From Dromiciops gliroides (taxonomy: Eukaryota > Chordata > Mammalia > Microbiotheria > Microbiotheriidae), in NCBI RefSeq assembly GCF_019393635.1, contig NC_057861.1, positions 56,123,532 to 56,187,531 on the forward strand: a stretch of DNA of 64,000 bases, read 5' to 3'. Positions 54,999 through 64,000 of the stretch are shown here, piece after piece. The translations under genes were made by a program, and so were the position numbers. Within the stretch, counting starts at the first letter, position 1. Each line of letters opens with the position of its first letter. The notes beneath the pieces are model-generated. The model ran no database searches. It saw nothing but the letters and a program-made list of their open reading frames with translations, and was not told where the DNA came from.

Positions 54999-55145
54999 GG
55001 GGCAGCTAGATGGCACAATGGATAAAGCACCGGCCCTGGATTCAGGAGAACCTGAGTTCAAATTTGGCCTCAGGCACTTGACACTTACTAGCTGTGTGAC
55101 CCTGGGCAAGTCACTTAACCCTCATTGCCCCACAAAGAAAAAATA
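54999..55145 (+). repeat. Mar1/WSINE-like CORE-SINE, subfamily B
   Basis: Plus-strand full-length copy ending CTCATTGCCCCACAAAG with an ATACAT tail. Confidence 0.93.
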
Positions 55146-55467
55146 CATACATATATATATGGTAGGAAGAGAAGATGGGCTGGTCATATGATTAGCCCTA
55201 GGGAGACAGGTGGATGACTGGAATACCCTATTGATCACTTCACAGAGTCAGGACAAAATAAGGATGAACTGATTTCAGCACATTGTATGGGCCCCTTGCA
55301 GCAACCTTATGGGAGGGCATGGAATAACAATCCCCCCGACTCCACCCAGGGTCAGGCCTCATAAGGGTTAGGTTCTTCATCATTGAAGAGGAATTCCCAA
55401 ATTGACAAGATCTTAGATACATTTGAGTATTTGATCATGTGAAACCATGAACTTCAGCTATGCACAG

Positions 55468-55615
55468 GTTTTTTTTTAGTGAGGCAGTTGGGGTTAAGTG
55501 ACTTGCCCAGGGTCACACAGCTAGTAAGTGTCAAGGGTCTGAGGCTGGATTTGAACTCAGGTCCTCCTGACTCCAGGGCCGGTGCCTTATCCACCGTGTC
55601 ACTTAGCTGCCCGCC
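55468..55615 (-). repeat. Mar1/WSINE-like CORE-SINE, subfamily A
   Basis: Minus-strand; flanks TATGCACAG / TGTGCACAG are the likely target duplication. Confidence 0.93.
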
Positions 55616-55645
55616 CTGTGCACAGTTTTAAAAACAATATATATT

Positions 55646-55789
55646 GGGGCAGCTAGGTGGCGCAGTGGATAGAGCACCGGCCCTGGAGTCAGGAGGACCT
55701 GAGTTCAAATCCAGCCTCAGACCCTTGACACTTACTAGCTGTGTGACCCTGGGCAAGTCACTTAACCCCAATTGCCTCACCAAAAAAAA
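55646..55789 (+). repeat. Mar1/WSINE-like CORE-SINE, subfamily A
   Basis: Plus-strand, near-consensus copy (GGAGTCAGGAGGACC, CCCCAATTGCCTCACC). First of three SINEs in a row. Confidence 0.95.
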
Positions 55790-55799
55790 TGTTAGATTT

Positions 55800-55965
55800 G
55801 GGGCAGCTAGGTGGCGCAGTGGATAGAGCACCGCCCCTGGATTCAGGAGTACCTGAGTTCAAATCTGGCCTCAGACACTTGACACTTACTAGCTGTGTGA
55901 CCCTGGGCAAGTCACTTAACCCTCATTGCCCTGAACCAAAAAAAAACCCAAAAAACAAAAAAACA
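55800..55965 (+). repeat. Mar1/WSINE-like CORE-SINE, subfamily B
   Basis: Plus-strand, GGATTCAGGAGTACC and CTCATTGCCCTG; separated from the previous SINE by only ten bases. Confidence 0.95.
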
Positions 55966-55986
55966 AAAACAGAACAAGATTTATTT

Positions 55987-56147
55987 GGGGCAGCTGGGTG
56001 GCACAGTGGAAAGAGCACCGGCCCTGGATTCAGGAGTACCTGAGTTCAAATCCGGCCTCAGACACTTGACACTTACTAGCTGTGTGACTCTGGGCAAGTC
56101 ACTTAACCCCCATTGCCCTGAAAAAACAAAAACAAAAACAAAAATAA
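55987..56147 (+). repeat. Mar1/WSINE-like CORE-SINE, subfamily B
   Basis: Plus-strand third member, CCCCATTGCCCTGAAAA end with an (AAAAC)n tail. Confidence 0.95.
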
Positions 56148-56164
56148 AAACAGTATATTAAGTT

Positions 56165-56360
56165 CAATACCATCTCAGTCAGTCAATAAGCATTTATTAA
56201 GTGACTGCTATATGCCAGGCACTGTGCTAAACACTGGGAATACAAATTTTAAAAAAATTAAAAAGAAAAGAAAGTCAGTCTTTGCCCTCAAGGAGCTTAT
56301 AATCAAATGGGGGAAGACAACACACAAAAGCTAGCTGAAAAGTACAGGGCAGGAAGGGGT
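56165..56360 (+). repeat. Old interspersed repeat, class not assigned
   Basis: AGTCAATAAGCATTTATTAAG, TATGCCAGGCACTGTGCTAA, TTTGCCCTCAAGGAGCTTAT; the best preserved copy of the 14150 type in this window. Confidence 0.65.
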
Positions 56361-56509
56361 ATTGGGAAACTTGGTAGAAAAGTAAATATAGACTCAGAGC
56401 AATGCAACCAAGTGTGAAATGATTTATAAATATTTAGTTAGATTCTTTTTAGACTATAGTCTATGACTTAACACCCACACAATATGACCAAAAGAATAAT
56501 GGCATTTAA

Positions 56510-56833
56510 GAAAGGTTTTTGTTTGTTTGTTTGTTTCAAGCTTGGAATAATTTATTTTAATTTTAAATTTGTTATATTTCATTTTTTCCAATTACATGTA
56601 GAAACAATTTTTAACATTAATTTTTTTTAATTTTGAGTTCCAAATCCTCTCCCTGCCATTTCTCCCTCTCTGCTTGAGAAGACAGGCATTATCTGACATA
56701 CATTATCTATGTGCAGTCATGCAAAATATATTTCTATATTAGCCATTTGCAAACGAAAAAAACAGACAAAAAGCCCCAAGAAAAATAAAGTTTAAAAAAG
56801 TATACTTTGATCTGCATTGAAACTCCATCAGTT
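56510..56833 (-). repeat. Host L1, 3' UTR part
   Basis: Minus-strand L1 3' end: AATTACATGTAGAAACAATTT and CTCCCTCTCTGCTTGAGAAG; joined to the 57769-59784 segment by a 15-bp duplication of the inserted L1. Confidence 0.75.
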
Positions 56834-57768
56834 GCAAATAAAAACAACTCTGAGCTGCCACCTGACACCTATCAGATTGGCTAAAATGACAAAAAAGGAA
56901 AATAATAAATGTTGGAGAAGCTGTGGGAAAATTGGAACACTAATCCATTGTTGGTGGAGCTGTGAACTGATCCAACCATTCTGGAGAGCAATTTGGAATT
57001 ATGCCAAAAGGGCAATAAAGCTGTGCATACCCTTTGACCCAGCAATACTACTTTTGGGTCTTTTTCCCAAAGAAATCATGAAAAGGGGAAAGAGACCCAC
57101 ATGTACAAAAATATTTATAGCTGCTCTTACGTGGTGGCAAGGAATTGGAAGCTGAGGGGGTGCCCATCAATTGGGGAATGGCTGGACAAGTTGTGGTATA
57201 TGAATACAATGGAATACTATTGTGCTGTAAGAAATGATGAGCAGGAGGAGTTCAGAGAAACCTGGAGGTTCTTGTGTGAGCTGATGATGAGTGAGATGAG
57301 CAGAACCAGAAGAACATTGTACACAGTATCATCAACATTGAGTGTTGATCTACTGTGATGGACTATATTCTTCTCACCAAAGCAACGGCACAGAAGAGTT
57401 CCAGGGAATTCGTGATAGAAGAGGATCTCTAAATCCAAGAAAAAAAAAAAAGAACTGCAGAGTATAGATGCTGAATGAACCATACTATTTCTTTTGTTTT
57501 TGATGCTGTTGGTTTTTTCTATTTTGAGGTTTTTCATCATTGCTCTGATTTTTTCTCTTATAACATGACTAATGCAGAAATAGGATTAATGTTATTATGT
57601 GTATATATATATAACCTATATCAGATTACCTGCTGTCTAGGGGATGGGGGAGGGAGGGGAGAGAGGGAGAAAAATCTGAAATTGTAAAGCTTGTATAAAC
57701 AAAAGTTGAGAACTATCTTTACATGTAACGGAAAAAAATAAAATACTTTATTAATTAAAAAAAAGAAA
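56834..57768 (+). mobile_element. 5'-truncated L1 inserted in an antisense L1
   Basis: 935 bp. 56834-57250 encodes the ORF2 C-terminal region (CWWSCELIQPFWRAIW; then PSIGEWLDKLWYMNTMEYY in another frame). The 3' UTR follows with a G-rich tract (57645-57672) and ends in a degenerate A tail. Exact 15-bp target duplication GAAACTCCATCAGTT at 56819-56833 and 57769-57783. Frame-broken and 5'-truncated, but young by its intact duplication. Confidence 0.93.
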
Positions 57769-59784
57769 GAAACTCCATCAGTTATTCCTTTGGGGATGGG
57801 TAGCATTTTTCATTATAAGTCCTTTGGAATAGTTTTTGGATCCTTCTGTTGTTGAGAATAGCTAAGTCATTCACAGTTGATCATTGTACAATATTGCTGT
57901 TTCAGTGTACAATGTTCTCCTAGTTCTGCTCACTTCACTTGGATCAGTTCATATAAGTCTTTCCAGGTTTTGTCCTATTTGACATTTCTTATAACACAAT
58001 AGAATTCTATCATGATCATATACTATAACTTGTCCAACCATTTTCCAGTTGATGGTCATCCCCTAAATTTCCAATTCTTTGCCACCACAAAAAGAGCTGC
58101 TATAAATATTTTTGTACATATAGGTCCTTTTCCTTTCTTCTTAATCTCTGGGATACAGACCTAGTAGTGGTATTGCTGGGGATGAAAGATATACACATTT
58201 TAGGTATAATTTCTTTTTTCTTTCTTTTTCTTTTTTTTTTTCAGGGCAAGGAGGGCTAAGTAACTTGCCCAGGGTCACACAGCTAGTCTGAGGTCAAATT
58301 TGAACTCAGGTCCTCCTGAATCCAGGGCCAGTGCTTTATCCACTATGCCATCTAGCTGCCCCTTTAGGTATAGTTTCAAATTGCTCTCCAGAAAAAAAAT
58401 TTTTTTTTTAATTGCTCTCCAGAATGGTTGGATTAGTTCATAATTCTACCTACAGTGAATTAGGGTCCCAATTTTCCCATATCCCCTTCAACATTTGTCC
58501 TTTTCTATAATATTAGCCAATCTGATAAGTGCGATGTGGTACCTCAGAGGTGTTTTAATTTACTTTTCTCTGATCAATAGTGACTTAGGGCATTTTTTCA
58601 TGTGACTGTAGGTAACTTTGATTTAGTCTTCTGAAAACCACCTGTTCATATCCTTTGACCATTTATCAATTGGGGAACGACTCGCATTCTTATGATTTGA
58701 CTCAGTTCTCTATATAGTTTAGAAATGAGGCCTTTATCAATGAAACTTCCCATAAAATTTTTCCCCCAGGTTTCTGCTTTCCTTCTAATCTTAGTTGCAT
58801 TGGATTTGTTTTTGCAAAAGCCTTTTTAATTTAATGTAATCAAAGTTATCCATTTTATTTCCTGTAATACTCTGTCTCTTGCTTTGTCATAAATTCTTCC
58901 CTTATCCAAAGATCTAACAAGCAAGCTATTTCATGTTCCCTTAATTTGCTTATGACATCATCCTTTATGTCTAAATCATGTACCCACTTTGACCTTATTT
59001 TGGTAAACAGTGTGAGATGTTGGCCTAGACCTAGTTTCTGACAAACTGCTTTTTAATTTCTCCAGTAGTTTTTGTCAAAGAGTGAGTTCTTGTCCCAAAA
59101 GCTTGAATCTTTGTGTTTATCAAACACTAGATTATTATGGTCATTCACTACTGTGTTTTGTGTACTTATCTATCCCATTGGTCCACCACTCTATTGCTTG
59201 ATCTGTACCAGATTATTTTGATGATTACTGCTTTGTAATACAGTTTGAGATCTAGTACTGCTAAGCCACCTTCCTTCACATTTAAAAAATTGATTCTCTG
59301 GATAGTTTTGACTTTTTCTTCTTCCAGATAAGTTTTGTTATTATTTTTTCTAGCTGTATAAAATATTTTGGGTAGTTTAATTGACATGGCAGCGAATAAG
59401 CAAATTAATTTAGATAGGATTATAATTTTTATTATATCGTTTCAGCCTACTCATAAGCAATGAATATTTCTCGAATTGTTTAAATAAGATTTTATTTGTG
59501 TGGAAAGTATTTTGCAATTGTGTTCATATAGTTGCTGGGTTTGTACTGGCAGGTAAACTCCCAAGTATTTTATATTGTCTACAGTTATTTTAAATGGAAT
59601 TCCTCTTTCTATCTTTTCCTGCTGGGCTTTGTTGGTAATATATAGAAATGCTGATGGTTTCTCTGGGATTCTCTAAGTATAACATCATATCATCTGCAAA
59701 GAGTGATAGTTCTGTTTCCTCCTTGCCTACTCCAATTTCTTTTTCTTCTCAATGTTATAGATAGCATTTCTAATACAATACTGA
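57769..59784 (-). repeat. Host L1, ORF2 3' half
   Basis: Minus-strand L1 ORF2. A clear stretch is 59166-59387 with INFLNVKEGGLAVLDLKLYY and WYRSSNRVVDQWDR, matching the conserved C-terminal part of L1 ORF2p. Multiple frame breaks. It is interrupted by the SINE at 58214 and the solo LTR at 59785, and continues to about 60295. Confidence 0.88.
58214..58362 (-). repeat. Mar1/WSINE-like CORE-SINE
   Basis: Minus-strand; target duplication TTTAGGTATA[A/G]TTTC at 58199-58213 and 58363-58377, within host L1. Confidence 0.95.
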
Positions 59785-60157
59785 TGATAAAGCTAAAATT
59801 CTAGCTATTCTGTCTAAAATATCTAATGAGTGGTCACCAATAAATTATAAGCTTTAGCAAGAGTTAAGCTTTTAAGCATTTATTAAGGAGAATAAGAATT
59901 TGGTAAAGAGAGAGAGAAAGGCCTACATTCATCTATCTATTAAAGGGAGAGCACATTTTTAGCTCCGCTCTCTACCAGAGTCCAAAGGAAGGAGTCCCAG
60001 TCAGAGCTCCAGGTTCCTCCCTTCTTCCTCCCACAAGCAGATATCACTTCCTGATGCCAAAGAAAAGACTCCTGGTCTTGCCCTCAAAGACCTTCACTTC
60101 ATTGCGGAGCTTTTCTACAGTAAGTCTCCAGCAGGTGGCGTCATTCGAATTATTACA
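59785..60157 (-). mobile_element. Solo LTR, same family as the 33205 element
   Basis: 373 bp, the same length as the LTRs at 33205 and 36527 and about 10% different by eye. Flanked by a 4-bp duplication CTGA (59781-59784 and 60158-60161) inside the host L1. Internal region lost by LTR-LTR recombination. Older than the 33205 element. Confidence 0.88.
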
Positions 60158-60161
60158 CTGA

Positions 60162-60295
60162 ATAATAATGGTGTTATTAGGCATCCTAGCTTCACTCCTG
60201 ATCTTGCTTCTGTTACAGATAACACTTGTTGATGGTTTTAGATATTCTATTATCATTTTAAGGAAAGCTCCATCTCTTCCAATTATTCCCAGTAT
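60162..60295 (-). repeat. Host L1 ORF2, continuation
   Basis: AATGGTGTTATTAGGCATCC and TTTTAAGGAAAGCTCCATC follow L1 ORF2 order on the minus strand; interrupted at CCCAGTAT by the next insertion and resumed at 63835. Confidence 0.8.
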
Positions 60296-61241
60296 TTTTT
60301 TTTAGCAACAAACATTTACTTTATTTTTTCCAGTTACATGTAAGTGTAGTTTTCAACATTAATTTTCATAAGATTTAGAGTTCCAAATTTTTCTCCCTCC
60401 CTCCCTCCCTTTCCTCCCCCCTCCACAAGATCACAACCACATTATATATGTACAATCCACAAGTGTTCTTTTTATCAGTTCTTTCTATGGGGGTGCATAG
60501 TAAGCTTCCTCATTAGTTCCTTGGGATTGTCTTGGATCATTGCATTGCTGAGAGTAGTTAAATCATTCACAATTGCTCATTGAACAATACTGCTGTCACT
60601 ACGCACAATGTCCTCCCAGCTCTGCTCACTTCACTATACATCGATGTTCATTAGTCTTTCCAGGTTTTTCTGGGATCATCCTGTTTGTCATTTCCTATAG
60701 CACAAGACCATTCCACCACAATCATTTAGCACAGCTTCTTCCATCATTCCTCAATTGATGGACATTCCCTTGATTCTTAATTCTTAGCCTCCACCAAGAG
60801 TTGCTATAAACGTTTTTTGTACAATTTTTCCCCTTTATTCTTTTTCATGATTACTATTGTTAACTGTTTCCCTTCCATGCTATTCCCTTCCCCATGATAT
60901 TTATTCTATTATCCATCTTCTTTCATTCTATCACTCTTCAAAAGGGATTTGCTTCTGTCTGTCCCCTCCCCCACTCTGCCCTTTCTTCTTTTGCCCCTCT
61001 CTCTTTATCCCTTTCCCCTCCTATTTTCCTGCAGGGTTAGAGAGATTACTCCACCCAATTGAGTGTGTACATTATTCCCTCCTTGAGCCAATTCTAATGA
61101 CATTGAGGTCTTTGAGCCAATTCTGATGAGTGTTAGGCTCATTTATTGCCCAGATTAAATAGATTACTCCACCCAGTTGGGTAAGTGTGCTAGTCCCTCC
61201 TTGAGGCAGCTCTGATGAGTTTAAGGTCTTTGAGCCTTTTC

Positions 61242-61391
61242 TTTTTTTTTTTTTTAATGAGGCAGTTGGGGTTAAGTGACTTGCCCAGGGTCACACAGCT
61301 AGTAAGTGTTAAGTGTCTGAGGCCGGATTTGAACTCAGCTCCTCCTGACTCCAGGGCCAGTGCTCTATCCACTGCGCCACCTAGCTGCCCC
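61242..61391 (-). repeat. Mar1/WSINE-like CORE-SINE, subfamily A
   Basis: Minus-strand; target duplication TTTGAGCCTTTTC at 61229-61241 and 61392-61404. Confidence 0.96.
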
Positions 61392-61565
61392 TTTGAGCCT
61401 TTTCTGATGAATATAAAATTCATTTACTGCCCTGCCCCTCTCCCATCTCTTCCCCTACTCCATAAGCCTTTTCCTGTTTCTTTCATGTAGGATTTCATCT
61501 CTGCCCTTCCCCCTCCCCCAGTGCATTCCCCTCACCCCTCAGTATAACCCTAAAGATGTCATCAT

Positions 61566-61692
61566 GGGGCAGCTTGGTGACACAGTGGACAAAGCATCAC
61601 CCCTGGACCCAGGGGGATCCCAGCCAAAACCTGGCCTCAGACACAAGACAGTCACCCACTGGATGACCCCAGGTATGTCCCCCAACTCCAAT
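61566..61692 (+). repeat. Diverged Mar1-like CORE-SINE
   Basis: GGGGCAGCTTGGTGACACAG start with a strongly altered core (CACAAGACAGTCACCCAC); no clear tail. Confidence 0.75.
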
Positions 61693-62640
61693 TTTTTATA
61701 GTTCTCTAGGGTCTTGTATTTGAAAGTCAAATTTGCCATTCAGTTCAGGTCTTTTTATCTCAAATATCTGAAAGTCCTCTTTTTCATTAAAGTCCCATTT
61801 TTTCCTCTGAAAGATTATGCTGAGTTTTGCTGGGTAGGTGATTCTTGATTGTAATCCCAATTCCTTTGCCCTCTGGAATATCATATTCCATGCCCTCTGG
61901 TCCTTTAATGTAGAAGCTGCCAGATCTTGTGCTATCCTGACTGTACTTGAATTCTTTCTTTTTGGCAGCTTGCAATATTTTTTCCTTGACCTGAGAGTTC
62001 TAGAATTTGGCTATAATATTCCTAGGAGTTTTCCTTTTGGGATCTCTTTCTGGAGGTGATTGATGAATTCTTTCAATTTCTATTTTAGTTTCTGCTTCTA
62101 GAATTTCAGAGCAATTTTCCCTGAGAATATCTTGGAAGATGATGTCTAAGCTCTTTCCTTGATCATGGTTTTCAGGTAGACCAATAACTTTCAAATTATC
62201 TCTCCTGGACCTATTTTCCAGGTCAGCAGTTTTTCCCAGAAGATATTTCACATTGCCCTCTATTTTTTTTTAGTCATTTGGATTTGCTTTATTGTATCTT
62301 GGTTTCTCATAAAGTCACTGGCTTCCATTTGTTCAATCCTCATTCTTAGGCAACTATTTTCATCAGAGAGCTTTTCCATTTGCCTTTTCAAGCTGTTGAC
62401 TTTTTTCTCATGTCTGTCCTGCATCAACCTCATTTCTCTTTCCATTTTTTCCTCTACCTCTCTAACTTTATCTTCAAAGTCCTTTTTGAGTGCCTCTATG
62501 GCCTGAGACCAATTCATATTTTTCTTGGAAGCTTTAGATATAGGGGCCCTGATGTTGACATCTTCCTCTGAGGGTGCACCTCTATCTTCCTTGTCACTAA
62601 AGAAACTTTCTATGGTCCTCACCTTTCTCTGTCTGCTCAT
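61690..62640 (-). pseudogene. L1 ORF1 remnant
   Basis: Starts MSRQRKVRTIESFF at 62640. A coiled-coil-rich stretch (KKDFEDKVREVEEKMERE) leads to a stop at 62260. A second frame (62000-62251) holds LENRSRRDNLKVIGLPENH, the signature of the L1 ORF1p RNA-recognition domain, and a third frame (61787-61975) the C-terminal end (QAAKKKEFKYSQDS). It is thus broken by at least two frame changes. Normal L1 ORF1p is an RNA-binding chaperone trimer. Confidence 0.88.
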
Positions 62641-63271
62641 CTTGCCTTTCTTTTACTTGACTTTTAGCTCCTTAAAGTGGGGCACTGTTTCTAGGCTTCA
62701 GTATCCCAAGCTTCAGAAGTCCCAGGTGGTATGATTTAAGGAGATTCAGGTTCTTCACTTGCCTGGCCTGTTCCCTGGTCCTTAGATGACCCCAGACCAA
62801 CTTTCTAATCAACCAGCTTTGTGTGTTGTGGTTGTTAGCTCCAATGAGCCTGTGCCCCTCCCCCACCTGGACCACTGCTGCTCAAGCCTACCTCCTGGTT
62901 CTCAGCAGGGGTGGAAAACCCAAGTTCTGCCTCAGCACCAGCATAGACCCCTGTGGTCTCCCCCCTGCCCAGGGCTCAGCCCACTCACCAGACTGTGAGC
63001 TTAGTTCCAGACAACACTGGTGCTTTAGCTGATTCAGAGGCTCTGGGAGTCTCCTTCTCTGGTGAGGCCTTCCTGGGACTGGATCTGTGTCAGGGTGACT
63101 GTGGGGTTGGGCTCAACTCCTGTATCAGCTCAGCAGCTCCCTCCTTCTGACCTTCCAAGCTGTTCTTGGTTAGAAGATGATTTCAGCACATTCTTCTGTG
63201 AGTTTTGCTGTTCCAGGCATTTTCCTATGGCGTTATTTGGATGTTTTTTGGAGTGATCCAGTATGGTTTTT

Positions 63272-63427
63272 GTTTGTTTGTTTGTTTTTTAGTGAGGCAA
63301 TTGGGTTTAAGTGACTTGCCCAGGGTCACACAGCTAGTAAGTGTTAAGTGTCTGAGGCTGGATTTGAACTCAGGTCCTCCTGAAATCCAGGGCCGGTGCT
63401 CTATCCACTGTGCCACCTAGCCGCCCC
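63272..63427 (-). repeat. Mar1/WSINE-like CORE-SINE, subfamily A
   Basis: Minus-strand, (GTTT)n tail; flanked by CCAGTATGGTTTTTG and CCCAGTATGTTTTT. Confidence 0.93.
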
Positions 63428-63429
63428 TT

Positions 63430-63653
63430 CCCAGTATGTTTTTTTTGCTTTTTGTTTTTTTTTTAAGATATTTATTTCTGTGCTTTCTGGTGTGATTTTG
63501 TTTTTGTTTTGTTTTTGTGAGGCAATTGGGGTTAAGTGATTTGCCCAGGGTCACACAGCTAGTAAGTGTTAAGTGTCGGAGGCTGGATTTGAATGCAGGT
63601 CCTCCTGAATCCATGGCCAGTGCTCTATCCACTGTGCCACCTAGCTGCCCCCC
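63430..63653 (-). repeat. Mar1/WSINE-like CORE-SINE with a 3' extension
   Basis: SINE body about 63497-63653 on the minus strand. It is followed on its 3' side by about 35 nt of non-SINE sequence (63465-63496) and a second A-rich tail (63439-63464), ending at a CCCAGTATG copy. CCCAGTATG flanks both ends (63430 and 63652). Confidence 0.85.
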
Positions 63654-63663
63654 CAGTATGTTG

Positions 63664-63834
63664 GGGTTTTTTTTGTTTGTTTGTTTTTTGTTGTTGTTTT
63701 TTTTTTTTTTTAGTGAGGCAATTGGGATTAAGTGACTTGCCCAGGGTCACCCAGCTAGTAAGTGTTGTCTGAGGCCGGATTTGAACTCAGGTACTCCTGA
63801 CTCCAAGGCCGGTGCTCTATCCACTGCACCACCT
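63664..63834 (-). repeat. Mar1/WSINE-like CORE-SINE, subfamily A
   Basis: Minus-strand, lacks the last eight or so bases of the 5' end; CCCAGTATG precedes (63652) and follows (63835). Confidence 0.92.
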
Positions 63835-64000
63835 CCCAGTATGTTTTAATAGGAATGGGTGATATATTTTCTCAAAAACTTTTTCTGCATCTATTGAAAT
63901 AATAATATGATTCAGTCTCTTCCAATCTATTGGCTTCTTCTTCCCTCTTGCCCATCCTTAAAGAACCTTTACCACACTCCATTGTCCCCTCAAGTTCCCA
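63835..64000 (-). repeat. Host L1 ORF2, continuation past window end
   Basis: TTTTAATAGGAATGGGTG and TTCTGCATCTATTGAAATAAT are minus-strand L1 ORF2 and continue the sequence left at 60295. Confidence 0.75.

Larger units (their letters stand above)
60296..63257 (-). mobile_element. HAL1-like or internally deleted L1 insertion
   Basis: Minus-strand element with a 5' UTR-like GC-richer part (62645-63257), an L1 ORF1 region (61690-62640) and a 3' part with an ORF2 C-terminal remnant, 3' UTR and poly(A) (60296-60835). The bulk of ORF2 is absent. CCCAGTAT occurs at 60288-60295 and again beyond 63254, as a target duplication should. Two later SINEs (61242, 61566) sit inside. 60840-61235 has pyrimidine-rich sequence and an imperfect direct repeat (GATTACTCCACCCA at about 61052 and 61162). 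Confidence 0.75.

Noticed and set aside
55646-55789. tRNA-like A and B boxes
   Set aside because: The promoter boxes belong to the tRNA-derived head of the SINE; no cloverleaf with anticodon can be drawn.
55646-56147. Regularly spaced repeats resembling an array
   Set aside because: These are three SINEs, not a CRISPR array; CRISPR does not occur in vertebrate nuclear genomes.

Overview
This is a marsupial nuclear genome window. The evidence is the very dense population of tRNA-headed CORE-SINEs (Mar1/WSINE/WALLSI-like, about fifty copies), L1 and HAL1-like LINEs, old CR1/L3, L2 and MIR copies, hAT relics, and two protein genes whose order matches mammalian 19p13.3 (CIRBP then FAM174C, same strand). 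I cannot tell from sequence alone whether it is an American or an Australian marsupial.

Genes. Both genes lie on the minus strand. CIRBP (cold-inducible RNA-binding protein) occupies 44650-49480: a TATA-containing CpG-island promoter, a non-coding first exon, and six coding exons giving 171 residues. It has a choice between a spliced C-terminus (YATHNE) and a retained-intron C-terminus (YGKS). About 23 kb downstream is FAM174C (C19orf24), a small type I membrane protein in two coding exons (21381-21619 and 15652-15772) separated by a 5.6-kb intron. Its CpG-island promoter is followed, at the start of intron 1, by four CACGTGAC E-boxes. No tRNA, rRNA or other protein gene was found.

Layout. 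1-5.6 kb: SINE/MIR mosaic. 5.6-9.3 kb: two adjacent minus-strand CR1/L3 LINE 3' ends, hit by six younger SINEs and one MIR-like element. 9.3-10.9 kb: plus-strand L2. 11-15.6 kb: mostly unique, GC-rich DNA with possible FAM174C 3' ends. 15.65-21.62 kb: FAM174C. 22-33 kb: intergenic, with SINEs, L2, hAT relics, a solo LTR that splits a MIR, and a short young L1. 33.2-36.9 kb: a complete two-LTR retroelement (33205-36899) with LTRs that look identical and a 4-bp target duplication, inserted in an L1 fragment. 37-40 kb: SINE/L2. 40.1-44.6 kb: an unusually repeat-poor stretch downstream of the CIRBP stop. 44.65-49.5 kb: CIRBP. 49.5-50.6 kb: CpG-rich upstream flank. 51-56 kb: SINE clusters. 56.5 kb to the end: one minus-strand L1 split by a plus-strand L1, a solo LTR, a HAL1-like element and several SINEs, in an order that can be read from target-site duplications.

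I did not find a clearly novel biochemical system. The most informative parts are the very young LTR element, the nested L1 locus, a candidate SINE 3' transduction, and the conserved alternative C-terminus of CIRBP. All alignments and identities here were judged by eye.
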